From assembly GCA_050084515.1 (NCBI GenBank), contig CM114274.1:1426001-1490000 (forward strand): a stretch of DNA of 64,000 bases, given 5' to 3'. Positions 1-10,489 of this stretch are shown here, one piece after another. The notes below the pieces were generated by a model. The model was not told the origin of the DNA. It worked only from the letters and a program-made list of their open reading frames with translations, and did not search any database. The position numbers were made by a program, and so were the translations under genes. This DNA is from Blasia pusilla. Taxonomy: Eukaryota; Marchantiophyta; Marchantiopsida; Blasiales. Every line of letters starts with the position of its first letter. Positions within the stretch are counted from its first letter, which is position 1.

Positions 1-978
1 CTCAACTTGCCTTCGAAATCCTCGTCTCGCATCCTCCAGAATGTGTCGAGCTTTTCCAAGTCCTCCTCCGTAACCTGAGCTTGGGTTCCATGCTCGTCGT
101 AAGGCTGAACATAGAAGGGAGGAAAGTTGTCGACGTAGGATGCGTTGTCGCCGCCGATTGTTTAAGCTTTGCGATGTCCTCGTCGGACTGAATTTCGCGG
201 ACGTATTCCATTGTCCAATCGCGAGTGGAATCCTCGGGCTTTGTGGCCTTCCATGAGTGCCATCCGCTTTTACCACTGTCGAACCGGATAAGATGAATAA
301 GCTACACTAAATTCCCAATGAATTGCAATTCACATAATTCAAAAAACCCAGATCCTCTCTTACCCGCTCGAAAATGGGGTTGGTTTCTTGACCAGCTAAC
401 TCGTCTGAGACAGAAGCTGGAAAATCTACTGGGAACTCGTCGATCCGATAGAGATCGATGTCCTCCGCCGGGCTTGGAGTCGAGAATGACCGCTCTCCGG
501 CTTCTTCGGCCATGTCCACCATCTCCACGCTGGGCGGTCCTCATGACCTCGTCGTCATCGATTTCAACTTCGGCGTTTCCACTATGTTGATTGTGTCCCC
601 GGACTTCATGGGGGGACATTTCCGCATCTCAACACTTTTGGTTGACGAGCAGGGCTATCGTCAATCGCCGCCGCTTTTCCCTCCTCGCTTTAGCCATTGC
701 CCCCCCTCACCGACGCGCCCGGATGCTTCTTTTCTCTCTTTTTCGTCGGCGATCCTTTTCTTCAAGGCCTGCGACGTCCCCTCTGCGTTCATTTATCGAG
801 CGCCTCTTGAACACGTCTCGCAAGAAGCACTTGGTTGTGCATCTCCGCTTCCCTTTCCGCTCCTCGATTTCCTGGTGCCTAATTTCATTTGCGAACGAGG
901 CCAGGAGATCTTGGCAGAGTCCTAATGGACTTCGGAGTGAAGCTCGCACTTGTTGGCTTGTGATTTTTTCCTCGTCAT
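1..978 (-). pseudogene. Methylase-like gene, exons 1-2 (copy 1)
   Basis: 5' end of the minus-strand methylase-like gene. Exon 1 runs 978-364: ATG followed by a basic start (MTRKKSQANK), then a charged Glu/Arg/Lys-rich stretch likely to be coiled coil, then an acidic linker ending ...NPIFER at a GTAAGA splice donor (363-362). Exon 2 starts after an AG at 277-276 and leaves the window; it encodes MEYVREIQSDEDIAKLKQS, matching copies B and C. The start was chosen because the same MTRK start occurs in copies B (37050) and C (58216), each about 250-290 nt downstream of a TATA box. Decay is clear: a frameshift soon after MTRKKSQANK and another after residue block KLKQSAA. The N-terminal region matches no family I know; its membership in the methylase gene rests on exon order in copies B and C. 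Confidence 0.7.
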
Positions 979-1265
979 TTTTCCGAAATGCCTCCACCTA
1001 TGTCCACGACAAATCCCTTGATCATCACCTTGCTGATGTCGAGATGGGGAGCTCGAATCGCCTTGATGGGTAGCTCGAATCGTCCCGCGATCGTTTAGTC
1101 AAACCGTCTCGCTGTCGTTCGGTCGAACCGTCTCCCACTCGTTCCCTCCTATCGACTCGCGATGTGTCGCCGTGTGAAACGCCTTCAGATCGATCATTTC
1201 TTTGCGCTGGAGAGTGAGGAATGAAGATCGCGAAATGAGAAATCGGAAATGAGCGATTTCTGCCC

Positions 1266-1273
1266 TATTTATA
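1266..1273 (-). promoter_or_regulatory. TATA box of methylase-like gene (copy 1)
   Basis: TATTTATA on the plus strand, i.e. TATAAATA reading toward the methylase-like gene, about 290 nt upstream of its ATG. The flanking sequence is shared with 58470-58477 upstream of copy C, and a TATATAA occupies the same place in copy B (about 37300), which supports a real core promoter. Confidence 0.7.
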
Positions 1274-1349
1274 CTTTTCTAGCCGTTGGGCTGACCGTTG
1301 GGTCCCGTCGTCCTTTCGACGGCGACGTGCCGGAGGTTACGGAAGTCCA

Positions 1350-1945
1350 GAGGTGAAAAATGGCAACACGTCGGAGTCCGACAGGTTGCGCGCCTCCGCC
1401 ATCCTGGGTACGTCGCCACATGCGCGAGCAACCCGCCGGAGACCGACGGGTCGAGCGCCTCCGTCGTCTTCGGAAAAGAACGCAAGGTACCCGCGCAACC
1501 CGTCGGAGACCGACATGTTGCGCGCCTCCGCCGTGTTCGGGACGGGAATGGGACGTATCTTGGGCAATCCGTCGGAGACCGTTGGGTTGCACGCTTCCCT
1601 CGTCAAGGGTTAACAACGCGTGCTTCCCGTGCAAGTCGTCGGAGTCCGGCTGGCTGCACCACAAGGCGAGGCCCTTGCGCAACCCGTTAGAGGGCGACGG
1701 GTTGCACGCCTCGCCGTCTTTGGGCAAATAGGTGAGGTAGCTGCGGAACTCGTCGGGAACAGACGGTTTGCACGCCTCCGGCATCTTCGGGCAAGAAGGA
1801 GCGGTATCCGAGCAACTCATCGGAGAGCGACGGGTTGCTCGCTTCGACAATGTTTGGCGGCGTGCAACCCGTCCGGCCGACAGGTTGCGTGCTTCGATTA
1901 GCCGGGTAATTTTGGAGTTACCAGGACTCCGACGGGTTCCAAGTG
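1350..1945. repeat. Palindrome array in the divergent intergenic region (copy 1)
   Basis: About nine imperfect copies of the palindrome (half-site GCAACCCGTCGGA) at roughly 62-72 bp spacing, each followed by a similar GC-rich segment (GCACGCCTCCGCC-like). This makes it both a tandem array and a series of inverted repeats. It lies between the two divergent TATA boxes, so it occupies the shared control region of both genes. Open frames over this stretch are by-products of the repeat. A shorter version of the same array is present upstream of copy C (58560-58761). Confidence 0.85.
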
Positions 1946-2097
1946 TAATTCGCAACCCTCTGCTTCCCAAATCCGGTAACATATTGCAACAGAATTGAAT
2001 GTGTTACAGAATTGGATCCATTGTGTCAGACAAATTTCACCCACCAAATTCATCTTGTCAATAAAAATTTGTCAGGAGTATCTGTTTTCCTATTCAC

Positions 2098-2105
2098 TAT
2101 AAATT
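2098..2105 (+). promoter_or_regulatory. TATA box of transposase gene (copy 1)
   Basis: TATAAATT, 58 nt upstream of the ATG at 2156. The block ACTATAAATT followed by ATTCTCATTCT is repeated in front of transposase copy 3 (37463-37470), so it is conserved promoter sequence. Confidence 0.7.
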
Positions 2106-2155
2106 AAAAATTCTCATTCTCACTCTCAGTCTCCTCCTGTTGGAATCTTCTTGGA

Positions 2156-5100
2156 ATGGATAATTATGTTAAGCTCACTTGTGGCAGTCATCTGGCGGCC
2201 CTTCCTCAATAAGAAATCATTCGACCCCAAGCTCGTGAGTCTTTCATAGTAGTGGATGAAAATTTTCGGTCTATTCGATTTCTTCTCCAAATTGGAACCA
2301 TCTTTGTATCCAAAGATGTTAGGGTGGACGGTACGGAAGACATAATAGGTGAGACGGTCCAGCCAGTGACCTCAGACCATAAAGTATGGAATCTCCTACC
2401 TCTAGCAAATGGTCTATACAGAGTTTACGGCCTGCCCCTGAATTCGTCTCTTTCCCAAGTAGACGGTCTAGAATTTCCTAGTGCTCCGAGCTCTACGTTT
2501 GCAACTCCAAGCTCTGCAGATCCGGCTTCGACTCCAACTTCGCATGCTCGTAACAATGTTGTTCTTCCTGAAGAGATTCCGGATGTTATCAACCTCAGTG
2601 GATCTGTCGGACACCAATCGGGCCCTCTGTCCGCCCACTCGTTCCTCTTGCGAGTATCAGGCAATAGTTTGCTTTCGTCTCTGGCCTTGAAAATGTTCAA
2701 GCACATTCTTGTCGACGAGCTGCCGCCCACGTACGATGGTAATTGCATTTTTGAGTTGCCTCCACTTGCTACTCCTGCTCAAAAGAAGGATGGAGGCGCT
2801 TGAAGGGTATGGACGAAAAGTCTCGATTGTCATCGATGGTGCAAGGCTTCAACGGACTAGTGCTTCCATTCCGGATGGTCCTTGGATTGTCTCCCGCCGC
2901 CAATGCGTGGGAGCCTTGGAGTGTAGAAGTCCAACATGCCCGTATCTAGAGCGCAACGGGCGAGTCAATACGTCGCAATTCCTTCCCAAGAATGCAGAAA
3001 CTCAATACGAGGTCGGTGCCACCATACCGCCCGGAGGCCATCGATGTCCTCATTGTCAGGCATCGCCCTTCTGCGTTGGAGCGTGTCCTGCATACATATT
3101 TTTCATTGTCCACGACTTGGGCTCCACGTCAGAGTATACAAGGCTGGCAGTTCATGTTGACTCCCAGACTCATCCTGTGACCGATGCAATTCAAAGACAC
3201 ATCAAGGAGGATGTGGCGAAGAAAGTAGCCGAGGTCTACAGAAACTCTCCGGGTTCAAAGCCTGGAGTGATCAAGCTCACAACGGCATCACAAATTTGTG
3301 AACAATTTCTTGGAATCCCTGGAGAGGGCGAGATCACGGCGGTTGAGGAGAAACAACTCTGGGAAAATCTCGCATTTCTCGCTGATCCTAAATGCTTCCG
3401 GAATTTGCTGCGTCAAATACGAGTTCTGGATGGAAAGACGGCCAAAATGGATGCCATCGCCAGAATCAAGGCCAACTCCAGATTTCCATTCATTCAGAGA
3501 TGGCAGTTCATGGGCCAAGGAGGCGAGGGATCCAAGGCCTATGTCTTCAAAATGTCAACCACAGGTCCGTTGAGTGGCCTCGATCTTATAGATCGAATGA
3601 GGGAAGGGGAAGATCTTTACGGGAGTTGGGTAAGCTTTGTTATTTGTTACAGAGTGCTGAACGGATGGTTGACGATGGGTGCTCACGTTTATGACCATGT
3701 GGAGAAGGGACTCAAAACTATATTTGTCTCAGTGAAGTAAAGCGTAAGACGTTGGCGGTTTGAAGATGTCTTTGGTTACTCTTATTGGAGGTGGTGAAGG
3801 AAAACAAAAGGCCACCTCCGGAAATTTATGGGTTCATGGCGGACAATGCACAACCTGGGTGGATTGCTATCCGGGAAGTGTTCTCGGGTGGAGAGGTTCA
3901 ACCGGAGAGGGAAAGGTCGGATGCTTTCCATTGGCAACAGTCTGTGACCCGGTACACCAAATCTTGCATCAAGGAGAATAAGAGGACAGAGCATGTCACT
4001 CTACTCCAACGCTGCAAGGACAACAAAACCTTGAAGCAGGCCATGGAATGCCAGGAAGAACTTCATGTGTGGTGGAGGAAGCATGCGATTGAGGGGAAGT
4101 ACAAAGAGTTGTGCTCTTGGTTGAGTTGGTGGACTGTACGTATGAGACAATGGGGAAACTTCATGCGGCAGGTGAGTTTACTATTTTGTCTTGTCAAGCT
4201 CACGCTGAGAATTGTTTGTAAAGTTGTAGCTGAGGGTGAGAAGCGTGGGAACTATATGGATTTCAAACCCAAGAAACCAAGCAAGCTGTCAGATGCGACG
4301 GGTTGCCCGAGTGTGCAACCCGACGGAAACCGACGGGTTGCCCGAGTGTGCAACCCGACGGAAATTGATGGGTTGCCCGAGGGTGCAACCCGACGGAAAC
4401 CGACGGGTTGCATCCAGATTTTTGGTGCAACCCGAGTGTTCAACCCGTCGGGACCCGACGGGTCACAGAGTCGTTCATGGGATGCCTCGGCCTTGCAACC
4501 CGCCGGGTTCCGGACGGGTTGCGTGAGGTGGGTTTAAGGTTACAACACGCCGGTTTCCGCGGGTCGCAGAGTCGTTCATGGGATGCCTCGGGCCTGCAAC
4601 CCATCTGGTTCTGACAGGTCACTTATTTCTTTGACTCCTGAGTTATTTTCGTTCCCTTCTAACATTACCGTCGTTGCAGGGATTGAACGTTCATGAAAAT
4701 GCCCTCTGCCCCAACACAAGTGGAGCAGAAAGTGTTCATTCCTCTTGGAGGTCGTCACAAGCATGCCAACGAATTTCACTTGTGGAGGCATGCCAACAAG
4801 ACTGACAAGAGCAATGCTCTGATCTGCAAAGACATCCCATATCTTCCTCACAAAAGGCATAACAAAAGGAAAGGGTTCGTCGATCTACGAGCTCTATGTT
4901 AGGGCGGCTGTGAGATCTGGTGATGAAAAAATGTATGTGGAATCCTTCAACCGGTGCGTAGCTAGAACTCCACTCGAGCAAGACGTACACATTGGTGGGG
5001 ATATTTGTGGGCGCGTTTCAAGACGTCCCATAGATGGTGGTAGAGCGATCCGGCGAGACTCGTGGAGACCAGAGATAAGTATCTTGACTTGAGCGGTGAA

Positions 5101-6182
5101 GAGGCAAGATCGAGGAATCAATCCGGTGATTGATTTGGATGAGGAAATTACGCCGCCCAGGTATTCAAGGACCCCGGACCCGTCCCAAATCCGTGATGGA
5201 GTTACTTCTCCAAAATCAGTGAATGTTGTATTTCAAAAGCCCTCCGTTGGGAAGTTCGCAACATCCTCATCCTTGGGGTGGTTCAACAATATGGGATTTC
5301 GTAATGCAGGTTGATTGCAACCTAAAACGGTGGCATATATCTCGGAGCAACCGGGCGTGGACCCCCTGCAGGGCGGGATCGATGGCATTAGGAGAGCATG
5401 CGGCACTTTCCTAAATAAGAATGCAGTACAAGGACTAGACGACCCTTTGCCTGGGTTTTGGGGACTCAAAACCTTTGATCGTTTCACGAGGACCGGGGAT
5501 CAATTGAAGTACTTCTTCTGCCCAAATGAATCTTGCGCTTTCCGGAAGTCTTATCCGGCTACCATTGGAGCTCCCGGGAATATCCCCACGATTTGGCCCA
5601 TCGCCGCAGTACTGAAGCGCACTCAAGACGAAGTGGACAATCTTACTTACAAGTGCCGGTTTCAGACTCGTAGACGAGGGAAGTTTGGAGCATGTTCGCA
5701 TTACAGAGACCTTCGCATTTTGTATTCAACCCAAGATCGATGTCAACATGTACCTGGAGAAGGTGGATGATCTCAATCCATTATTTCTGTTTGAGTCTAG
5801 AAATGAGGTGAAGAGAAACAGAATGTGCAGGCCAACGGTGGAGAGAGCAAAGCGAATTGCATCAGCTCGGGAGGCAAAAATGGAGATCATTGCCACGAAA
5901 GATGTCTTGAGTGGCAATGGAATAGGAAGGATGTATTGGGTCAGGAACAACACTGTAAATTCAAGTGTCGCAGGGGTGTATGTGGTGCACATCTGTTGCT
6001 TTCCCACATGTTCGTGTGATGACTTTGTCCAAAGAGAGACAAGTGGCAAAAGGTATTTCCCTTGTAAGCACATGTACTATGTGTTGCTGGTAGTTTTAAG
6101 AAAGTCGGAGGTAGGAGTAGGAATCCACCAACCAATTCTGTCCCTCAAAGAAGTTCGAAGTATTTTAAACAAACCACTTTGA
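2156..6182 (+). pseudogene. MULE-type transposase with SWIM finger (copy 1)
   Basis: Two exons, 2156-4171 and 4680-6182, with a GTGAGT donor and a TTGCAG acceptor; the junction keeps frame. Domain order: N-terminal region; Cys-rich zinc-type block at about 2900-3110 (C-x4-C-x4-C, later CPHC); MULE-like catalytic core with FMADNAQPGW (second Asp) followed by DAFHWQQSVTRY near 3840-3960; after the intron NTSGAESVHSSW, matching the MULE catalytic Glu region; C-terminal SWIM finger CSC...CKH near 6008-6070; stop at 6182. The known role of this family is cut-and-paste transposition in the nucleus. Broken: an in-frame TAA soon after the start, frameshifts near 2800, 3735 and several in exon 2. Start ATG chosen for its fit with the TATA box and homology to copy 3. 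It is divergently transcribed from the methylase-like gene. Confidence 0.82.
4290..4615. repeat. Palindrome array in transposase intron (copy 1)
   Basis: Inside the 508-bp intron (4172-4679). Several palindromes with half-site CAACCCG(A/T)CGG and near-identical short spacers (for example the repeated GGTTGCCCGAGTGTGCAACC blocks at 4310-4390), then two copies of a segment containing GAGTCGTTCATGGGATGCC at about 4471 and 4571. Nothing similar occurs in the adjoining exons. Confidence 0.85.
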
Positions 6183-6459
6183 GGATGCAAAATGAGGTTT
6201 TAGATTGTACCTTTTTTTTTCTCAACCTTCACTTTGAGCTTGAACTCTATTCAGCCCCGGGCAAATGACAGATTTTTTCCTGACCTTGGATGGAAAAAGT
6301 GATTGGTTCCACACTTATGATTCCACTGATTTTTCAGTTTTCTAAATTTTGTGCAATTTGCAACTCGTCGGACTCAAAGGGTTTGCCAAAATATGGAAGA
6401 GGAAAAAACAATTGTGGGACTGCTTAATATATGAACAAAAAAATGCAAAAAATTTCAAA
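6183..6459. other. 3' flank of transposase gene (copy 1)
   Basis: Non-coding stretch between the transposase stop and the right terminus. One isolated palindrome half-site (CAACTCGTCGGACTC) lies at about 6361. No gene recognised; probably the 3' untranslated and polyadenylation region. Confidence 0.5.
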
Positions 6460-6574
6460 CAAAAATTTTCCTCTCTTCAACCCAACGGAAACTCTCTTCA
6501 AAAAAAAGTATCTATTTCGGTTGACCCTAGTTTCCTCTCTCCTCTCTCCTCTCTTCCTCTCCTCTTACCGCACC
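6460..6574. repeat. Right terminal inverted repeat (copy 1)
   Basis: Pyrimidine-rich end (TCCTCTCTTC...CTTCCTCTCCTCTTACCGCACC). Its reverse complement (GGTAAGAGGAGAGGAAGAG, then a poly-A run, GAAGAGAG and AATTTTTGTTTG) aligns imperfectly with the left termini at 9662, 30794, 40377, 42476 and 51582. The outer edge is set at about 6574 because the sequence beyond continues as the SWIM exon of transposase copy 2. The right end lacks about 20 bp of the GGGGGCT tip seen on the left ends. Confidence 0.6.
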
Positions 6575-9500
6575 TCACATGAACATGTGGGAAAGCAACA
6601 GATGTGCACAACATACACCCCTGTGACACTTGAATTTACAGTGTTTTTCCTTACCCAATACATCCTTCCTATTTCATTGCCACTCAGGACATCTTTCGTG
6701 GCGATGATCTCCATTTTTTCCTCCCGAGCTGATGCAATTCGCTTTGCTCTCTCCACCGTTGGCCTACACATTCTGTTTCTCTTCAACCCATTTCTAGACT
6801 CAAACAAAAATATTGGATTGAGATTATCCAACTTCTCCGGGTACATGTTGACGTCAATCTTGGGTTGAATACGAAATGCAAAGGTCTCTGTAATGCGAAC
6901 ATGCTCCAAACTTCCTCCGTCTACGAGTCTGAAACCGGCACTTGTAAGATTGTCCACTTCGTCTTGAGTGCAGTTCGTACATGCGGCGATGAGCCAAATC
7001 GTGGGGGTATTCCCTGGAGCTCCAATGGCAGCCGGATAAGACTTCCGGAAAGCGTAAGATTCATTTGGGCAGAAGAAGTACTTCAATTGATCCCGGGTCC
7101 TCATGAAACGATCAAAGGTTTTGAGTCCCCAAAACCCAGGCAGTGGTCGTCCAGTCCTTGTAAAGTTCTTATTTAGGAAAGTTCCGCATGCTCTCCTAAT
7201 GCCATTAGATCTTGCCCCGCAAGTGGATCTACGTCCTGGGTTGCTCCGAGATATATGCCCCAGTTTTAGGTTGCAATCCACCTCCATTACCGGAATCCCA
7301 TATTGTTGAATCACCCCACCGACCGGATGTTGCGAACTTCCAGCAACGGAGGGCTTTTGAAATAAAACATTCACTAACTTTGGAGAAGTTACTCCATCAC
7401 GGATTTGGGAGCGGTCCGGGGTTCCCGAATACCTGGGCGGCATAATTTTCTCATCCAAATCAATCACCGGATTCATTCCTCGATGTTGCCTCTTCACCTG
7501 CCTGAAGTAATGATACTTACCTGGTCTCCACAAGTCTCGCTCGGACTGCTCTACCACCATCTGTATGGGACGTCTTGAAACCCGCCCACGAATATCCCCA
7601 CCAATGTCTTGCTCGAGGGGACTTCCTGCTAGGCACCGGTTGAAGGCTTCCACATAGAGTTTTTCATCACTAGATCTCACAACCGCCCTGACATAGAGCT
7701 CGTAGATCGAAGGCCCCCTTCCTTTTGTTATGTCTTTTGTGAGGAAGATATGGGATGCTGCAGACTGTAGCATTGCTCTTGCCTGGTCTTGTTGGCATGC
7801 CTCCATAAGTGAAATTCGTTGGCATGCTTGTGATGACCTCCACGAGGAATGAACACTTTCTGCTCCACTTGTGTTGGGGCAGAGGGCATTTTCATGAATG
7901 TTCAATCCCTACAACAACGGCAATGTTAGAAGGGAACGAAAATAGCTCAAAAGTCAAAGAAATAAGGTACCTGTCGGAACCAGACGGGTTGCAAGACCAA
8001 GGCATCCCATGAACGACTTTGCGACTCGTCGAGTCCCGACGTGTTGCAACACCCAGGAAACACCTACTGCAACCCGTCCGATTCCGACGGGTTGCAAGAA
8101 CCTTTGGCCACTCCAGGCTGGAAGATCCAAGTGCAAGTCATCCGAAACCCATCCGGATCAAACTATTTGCAGGCCTTGTATGCATGCGACTTGCATACTT
8201 GTATACGGGTTGCACCAAAATTCTGGACGCAACCCGTCGATTTTCGACTGGTTGCACACTCAGGCAACCCGTCCGTTTCCGACGGGTTGCACACTCGGGC
8301 AAGGGCAACCCGTCACATCCGAAAAATTGTTTGGTTTCTTCGGTTTGAAATCCCTATAGTTCCCACTCTTCTCAACTTGAGCTACAACTTTTCAAACAAT
8401 TATCAGCGTGAGCTTGACAAGACGAAATAGTGAACTCACCTGCCGCATGAAGTTTCCCCATTGTCTCATACGTACAATCCACCAACTCAGCCAAGAGCAC
8501 AACTCTTTGTACTTCCCCTCAATGGCATGCTTCCTCCACCACCCATGAAGTTCTTCTTGGCATTCCATGGCCTATTTCAAGGTTTTGCTGTCCTTGCAGC
8601 GTTGGAGTAGAGTGACATGCTCTGTGTGCACCAGATTTGGTGTACCGGGTCACAGACTGTTGCCAATGGAAAGCATCCGACCTTTCCCTCTGTGGTTGAA
8701 CCTCTCCACCCCAGAACACTTCCCTGATAGCAATCCACCCAGGTTGTGCATTGTCCGCCATGAACCCATAAATTTCGGAGGTGGTCTTTTGTTTTCCTTC
8801 ACCACCTCCAATAAGAGTAACCAGCACATCTTCAAACTACCAATGTCTTTTGCTTTTACTTCACAAAAAAATATAGTTTTGAGTCCCTTCTCCACATGGT
8901 CATAAATGTGAGCACCCATTGTCAACCATCCGTTCAGCACTCTGTAGAAAATATCAAAGCTTACCCAGCTTCCGTAAAGATCTTCCCCTTCCCTCATTCG
9001 ATCTATAAGATCGAGGCCACTCGACGGACCTGTGGTTGACATTTTGAAGACATAGGCCCTGGATCCCTTGCCTCCCTGGCCCATGAACTGCCATCTCTGA
9101 ATGAATGGAAATCGGGAGTTGGCCTTGACTCTGGCAATGGCATCCATTTCGGCCGTCTTTCCATCCAGTACCCGTATTTGACGCAGCAAATTCCCGAAGC
9201 ATTCAGGATCAGCGAGAAATGCGAGATTTTCCCATAGTTGTTTCTCCTCAACAGCCGTGATCTCGCCCTGTCCAGGGATTCCAAGCAATTCTTCACAAAT
9301 TTGTGATGCTATTGTGAGCTTGATCACTCTTGGCTTTGAACCCGGACAGTTTCTGTAGACCTCGGCCACTTTCTTCGCCACATCCTCCTTGATGTGTCTC
9401 TGAATTGCATCGGTCACAAGATGAGTGTGGGAGCCAACATGAACTGCCAACCTTCTGTAATTTGACGTGGAGCCCAAGTCATGGACAATGAAAAATATGT

Positions 9501-9661
9501 ATGCAGGACACGCTCCAATGCAGAAGGGGGATGCCTGACAATGAGGACATTGATGGCCTCTCGGCAGTATGGTGGCACCGACCTCATATGGAGTTTCTGC
9601 ATTCTTGGGGGGGAATTGTGATGTATTGACTCGCCCGTTGTGCTCTAGATACGGGCATGTT
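6575..9661 (-). pseudogene. MULE-type transposase with SWIM finger (copy 2, truncated at both ends)
   Basis: Exon 1 part 9661-8440, intron 8439-7909 (GTGAGT donor, TGTAG acceptor), exon 2 7908-6575. Exon 2 is open for about 440 codons and carries the catalytic-Glu block NTSGAESVHSSW near its start; it stops at the first cysteines of the SWIM motif (FPTCSC), where the right end of element 1 abuts. Exon 1 retains the CPHCQASPFC zinc block, VYDHVEKGLKTIFFCEVKAK and FMADNAQPGWIAIREVF, with a 1-nt deletion near 8780 and another disruption near 8640. Its 5' side is cut at about 9661 by the left end of element A within the PTCPYLE coding block. This is the best preserved coding copy in the window. 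It belongs to an older, reversed element hit twice. Confidence 0.8.
7970..8335. repeat. Palindrome array in transposase intron (copy 2)
   Basis: Palindromes with half-site GCAACCCGTCCG(A/T)TTCCGAC and related forms within the 531-bp intron, at the same position as the arrays in copies 1 and 3. Includes good copies at about 8067-8096 and 8261-8290. Confidence 0.85.
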
Positions 9662-9840
9662 GGGGGCTCGTATTCTGGCAGGAGAGAGTAAGAGAGGAAG
9701 AGAGGAGAGTCTCTCTTCAAAAAAAGGGCCAAATCCGCCTCCTCTCTTCAAATCTTTTTGACATATTTGAAATTTTTGTTTGCTTTCAAATTCAGGAAAT
9801 CTTTAGAAGAGAGTAGGTAGTGGTCCACATTTGGCCCTAA
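9662..9840. repeat. Left terminus of element A
   Basis: GGGGGCTCGTATTCTGG, then repeated AGAGAGGAAGAGAGGAGAG, a small inverted repeat GGAGAGTCTCTC, a poly-A run and an AT-rich tract. The same terminus occurs at 30794, 40377, 42476 and 51582 with different flanks each time, which marks it as a transposon end. It is an imperfect inverted match of 6460-6574. Confidence 0.7.
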
Positions 9841-10470
9841 AAACCCTCCTTTTTCCTGGGGGCGAAAAAAAAGTAGACATCATAAGACCACTACAAACAT
9901 TTTTCCATCACTCTCCATGTGAGCCTAAGTTTCTTAACATTACCTGTCTCGGTCTACAAAAAGCAGTGCCCATGGGTATTTTTGTTGGAGGACCACCCGC
10001 ATGCCAACCTCTCTTTTTGCAGGGATTGTTGCCTGCATCATGGCCTCCCCTGAATTGCTCCATAACCAACTTTCTCTTGGTTATGAATGGTGTCTGCTCA
10101 AGACCAACTTTGTGAAATGTGAACACATGAGAGGATAATTGAACCAAAAGATTGTTAGCTGTCTGGAGTAAACAGGAACTAATGTCCCTTCATTTAGATC
10201 CTAAAGCTGAGAAACCGAGAAGCTGCACCCCTCCCAACCCGTAAGAAAGCTCACCATAAGAAAGGAAAGATTTTTAGAAGTGATTTTCTTCCACCCTGCA
10301 CCCACGACAATCTAAGAGGTTGAGAATCCGAAATGGCAATCCGACCGGTAGTAGGAATCCTGCACATCTTAGACAAGGAAAGAAGCCTACAACTAGTTTG
10401 AAAAATGTAGGGGAACGAGCCAAAAGTTAAGAAGCCTGCCACAATGCGTCAGAAGTTGGTCTCACAGGGA
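9841..10470. other. Subterminal region of element A
   Basis: About 0.6 kb shared almost intact with 42650-43370 (element D) and partly with 51660-52290 (element C): TAGACATCATAAGACCACT, CATCACTCTCCATGTGAGCC and GTTGGAGGACCA blocks. No convincing coding sequence; a short frame on the plus strand at 9831-10115 is not conserved in the other copies. Confidence 0.6.
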
Positions 10471-10489
10471 AAGAGTCCGATAACTCAAG

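Larger units (their letters stand above)
1..6574. mobile_element. Two-gene element, copy 1 (right part)
   Basis: Right-hand portion of the methylase-plus-transposase element. It contains the first two exons of the minus-strand methylase-like gene (1-978), the divergent promoter and palindrome region (about 980-2155), the plus-strand MULE/SWIM transposase gene (2156-6182) and the right terminus (to about 6574). The left part lies before the window. The right end abuts, mid-codon, the SWIM exon of a second, reversed transposase copy, so element 1 appears to have inserted into element 2. The gene order is repeated independently in copy B at 30.8-40.4 kb, which is why I treat the two genes as one unit. 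Confidence 0.75.

Noticed and set aside
458-1073. Plus-strand frames of 155 and 160 codons opposite methylase exon 1
   Set aside because: The complementary strand carries the conserved exon with a splice donor and TATA box; these frames are not conserved in copies B and C.
1350-1945. CRISPR array: short palindromic repeats at regular 62-72 bp spacing
   Set aside because: The spacers are themselves repeated, the units vary a great deal, there are no cas genes, and the surroundings are eukaryotic (introns, LTR elements).
1269-1982. Open frame of 237 codons on the minus strand, and similar long frames over other palindrome arrays (14632-15034, 35130-35570, 39793-40338)
   Set aside because: They encode repeated NPS(D/E)SDGL-like peptides simply because the palindrome reads open in several frames on both strands; they are shadows of the repeat.
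9662-9840. Helitron end, suggested by the terminal hairpin
   Set aside because: No TC start or CTRR end and no Rep/helicase gene; the right end is instead an inverted match of the left end.
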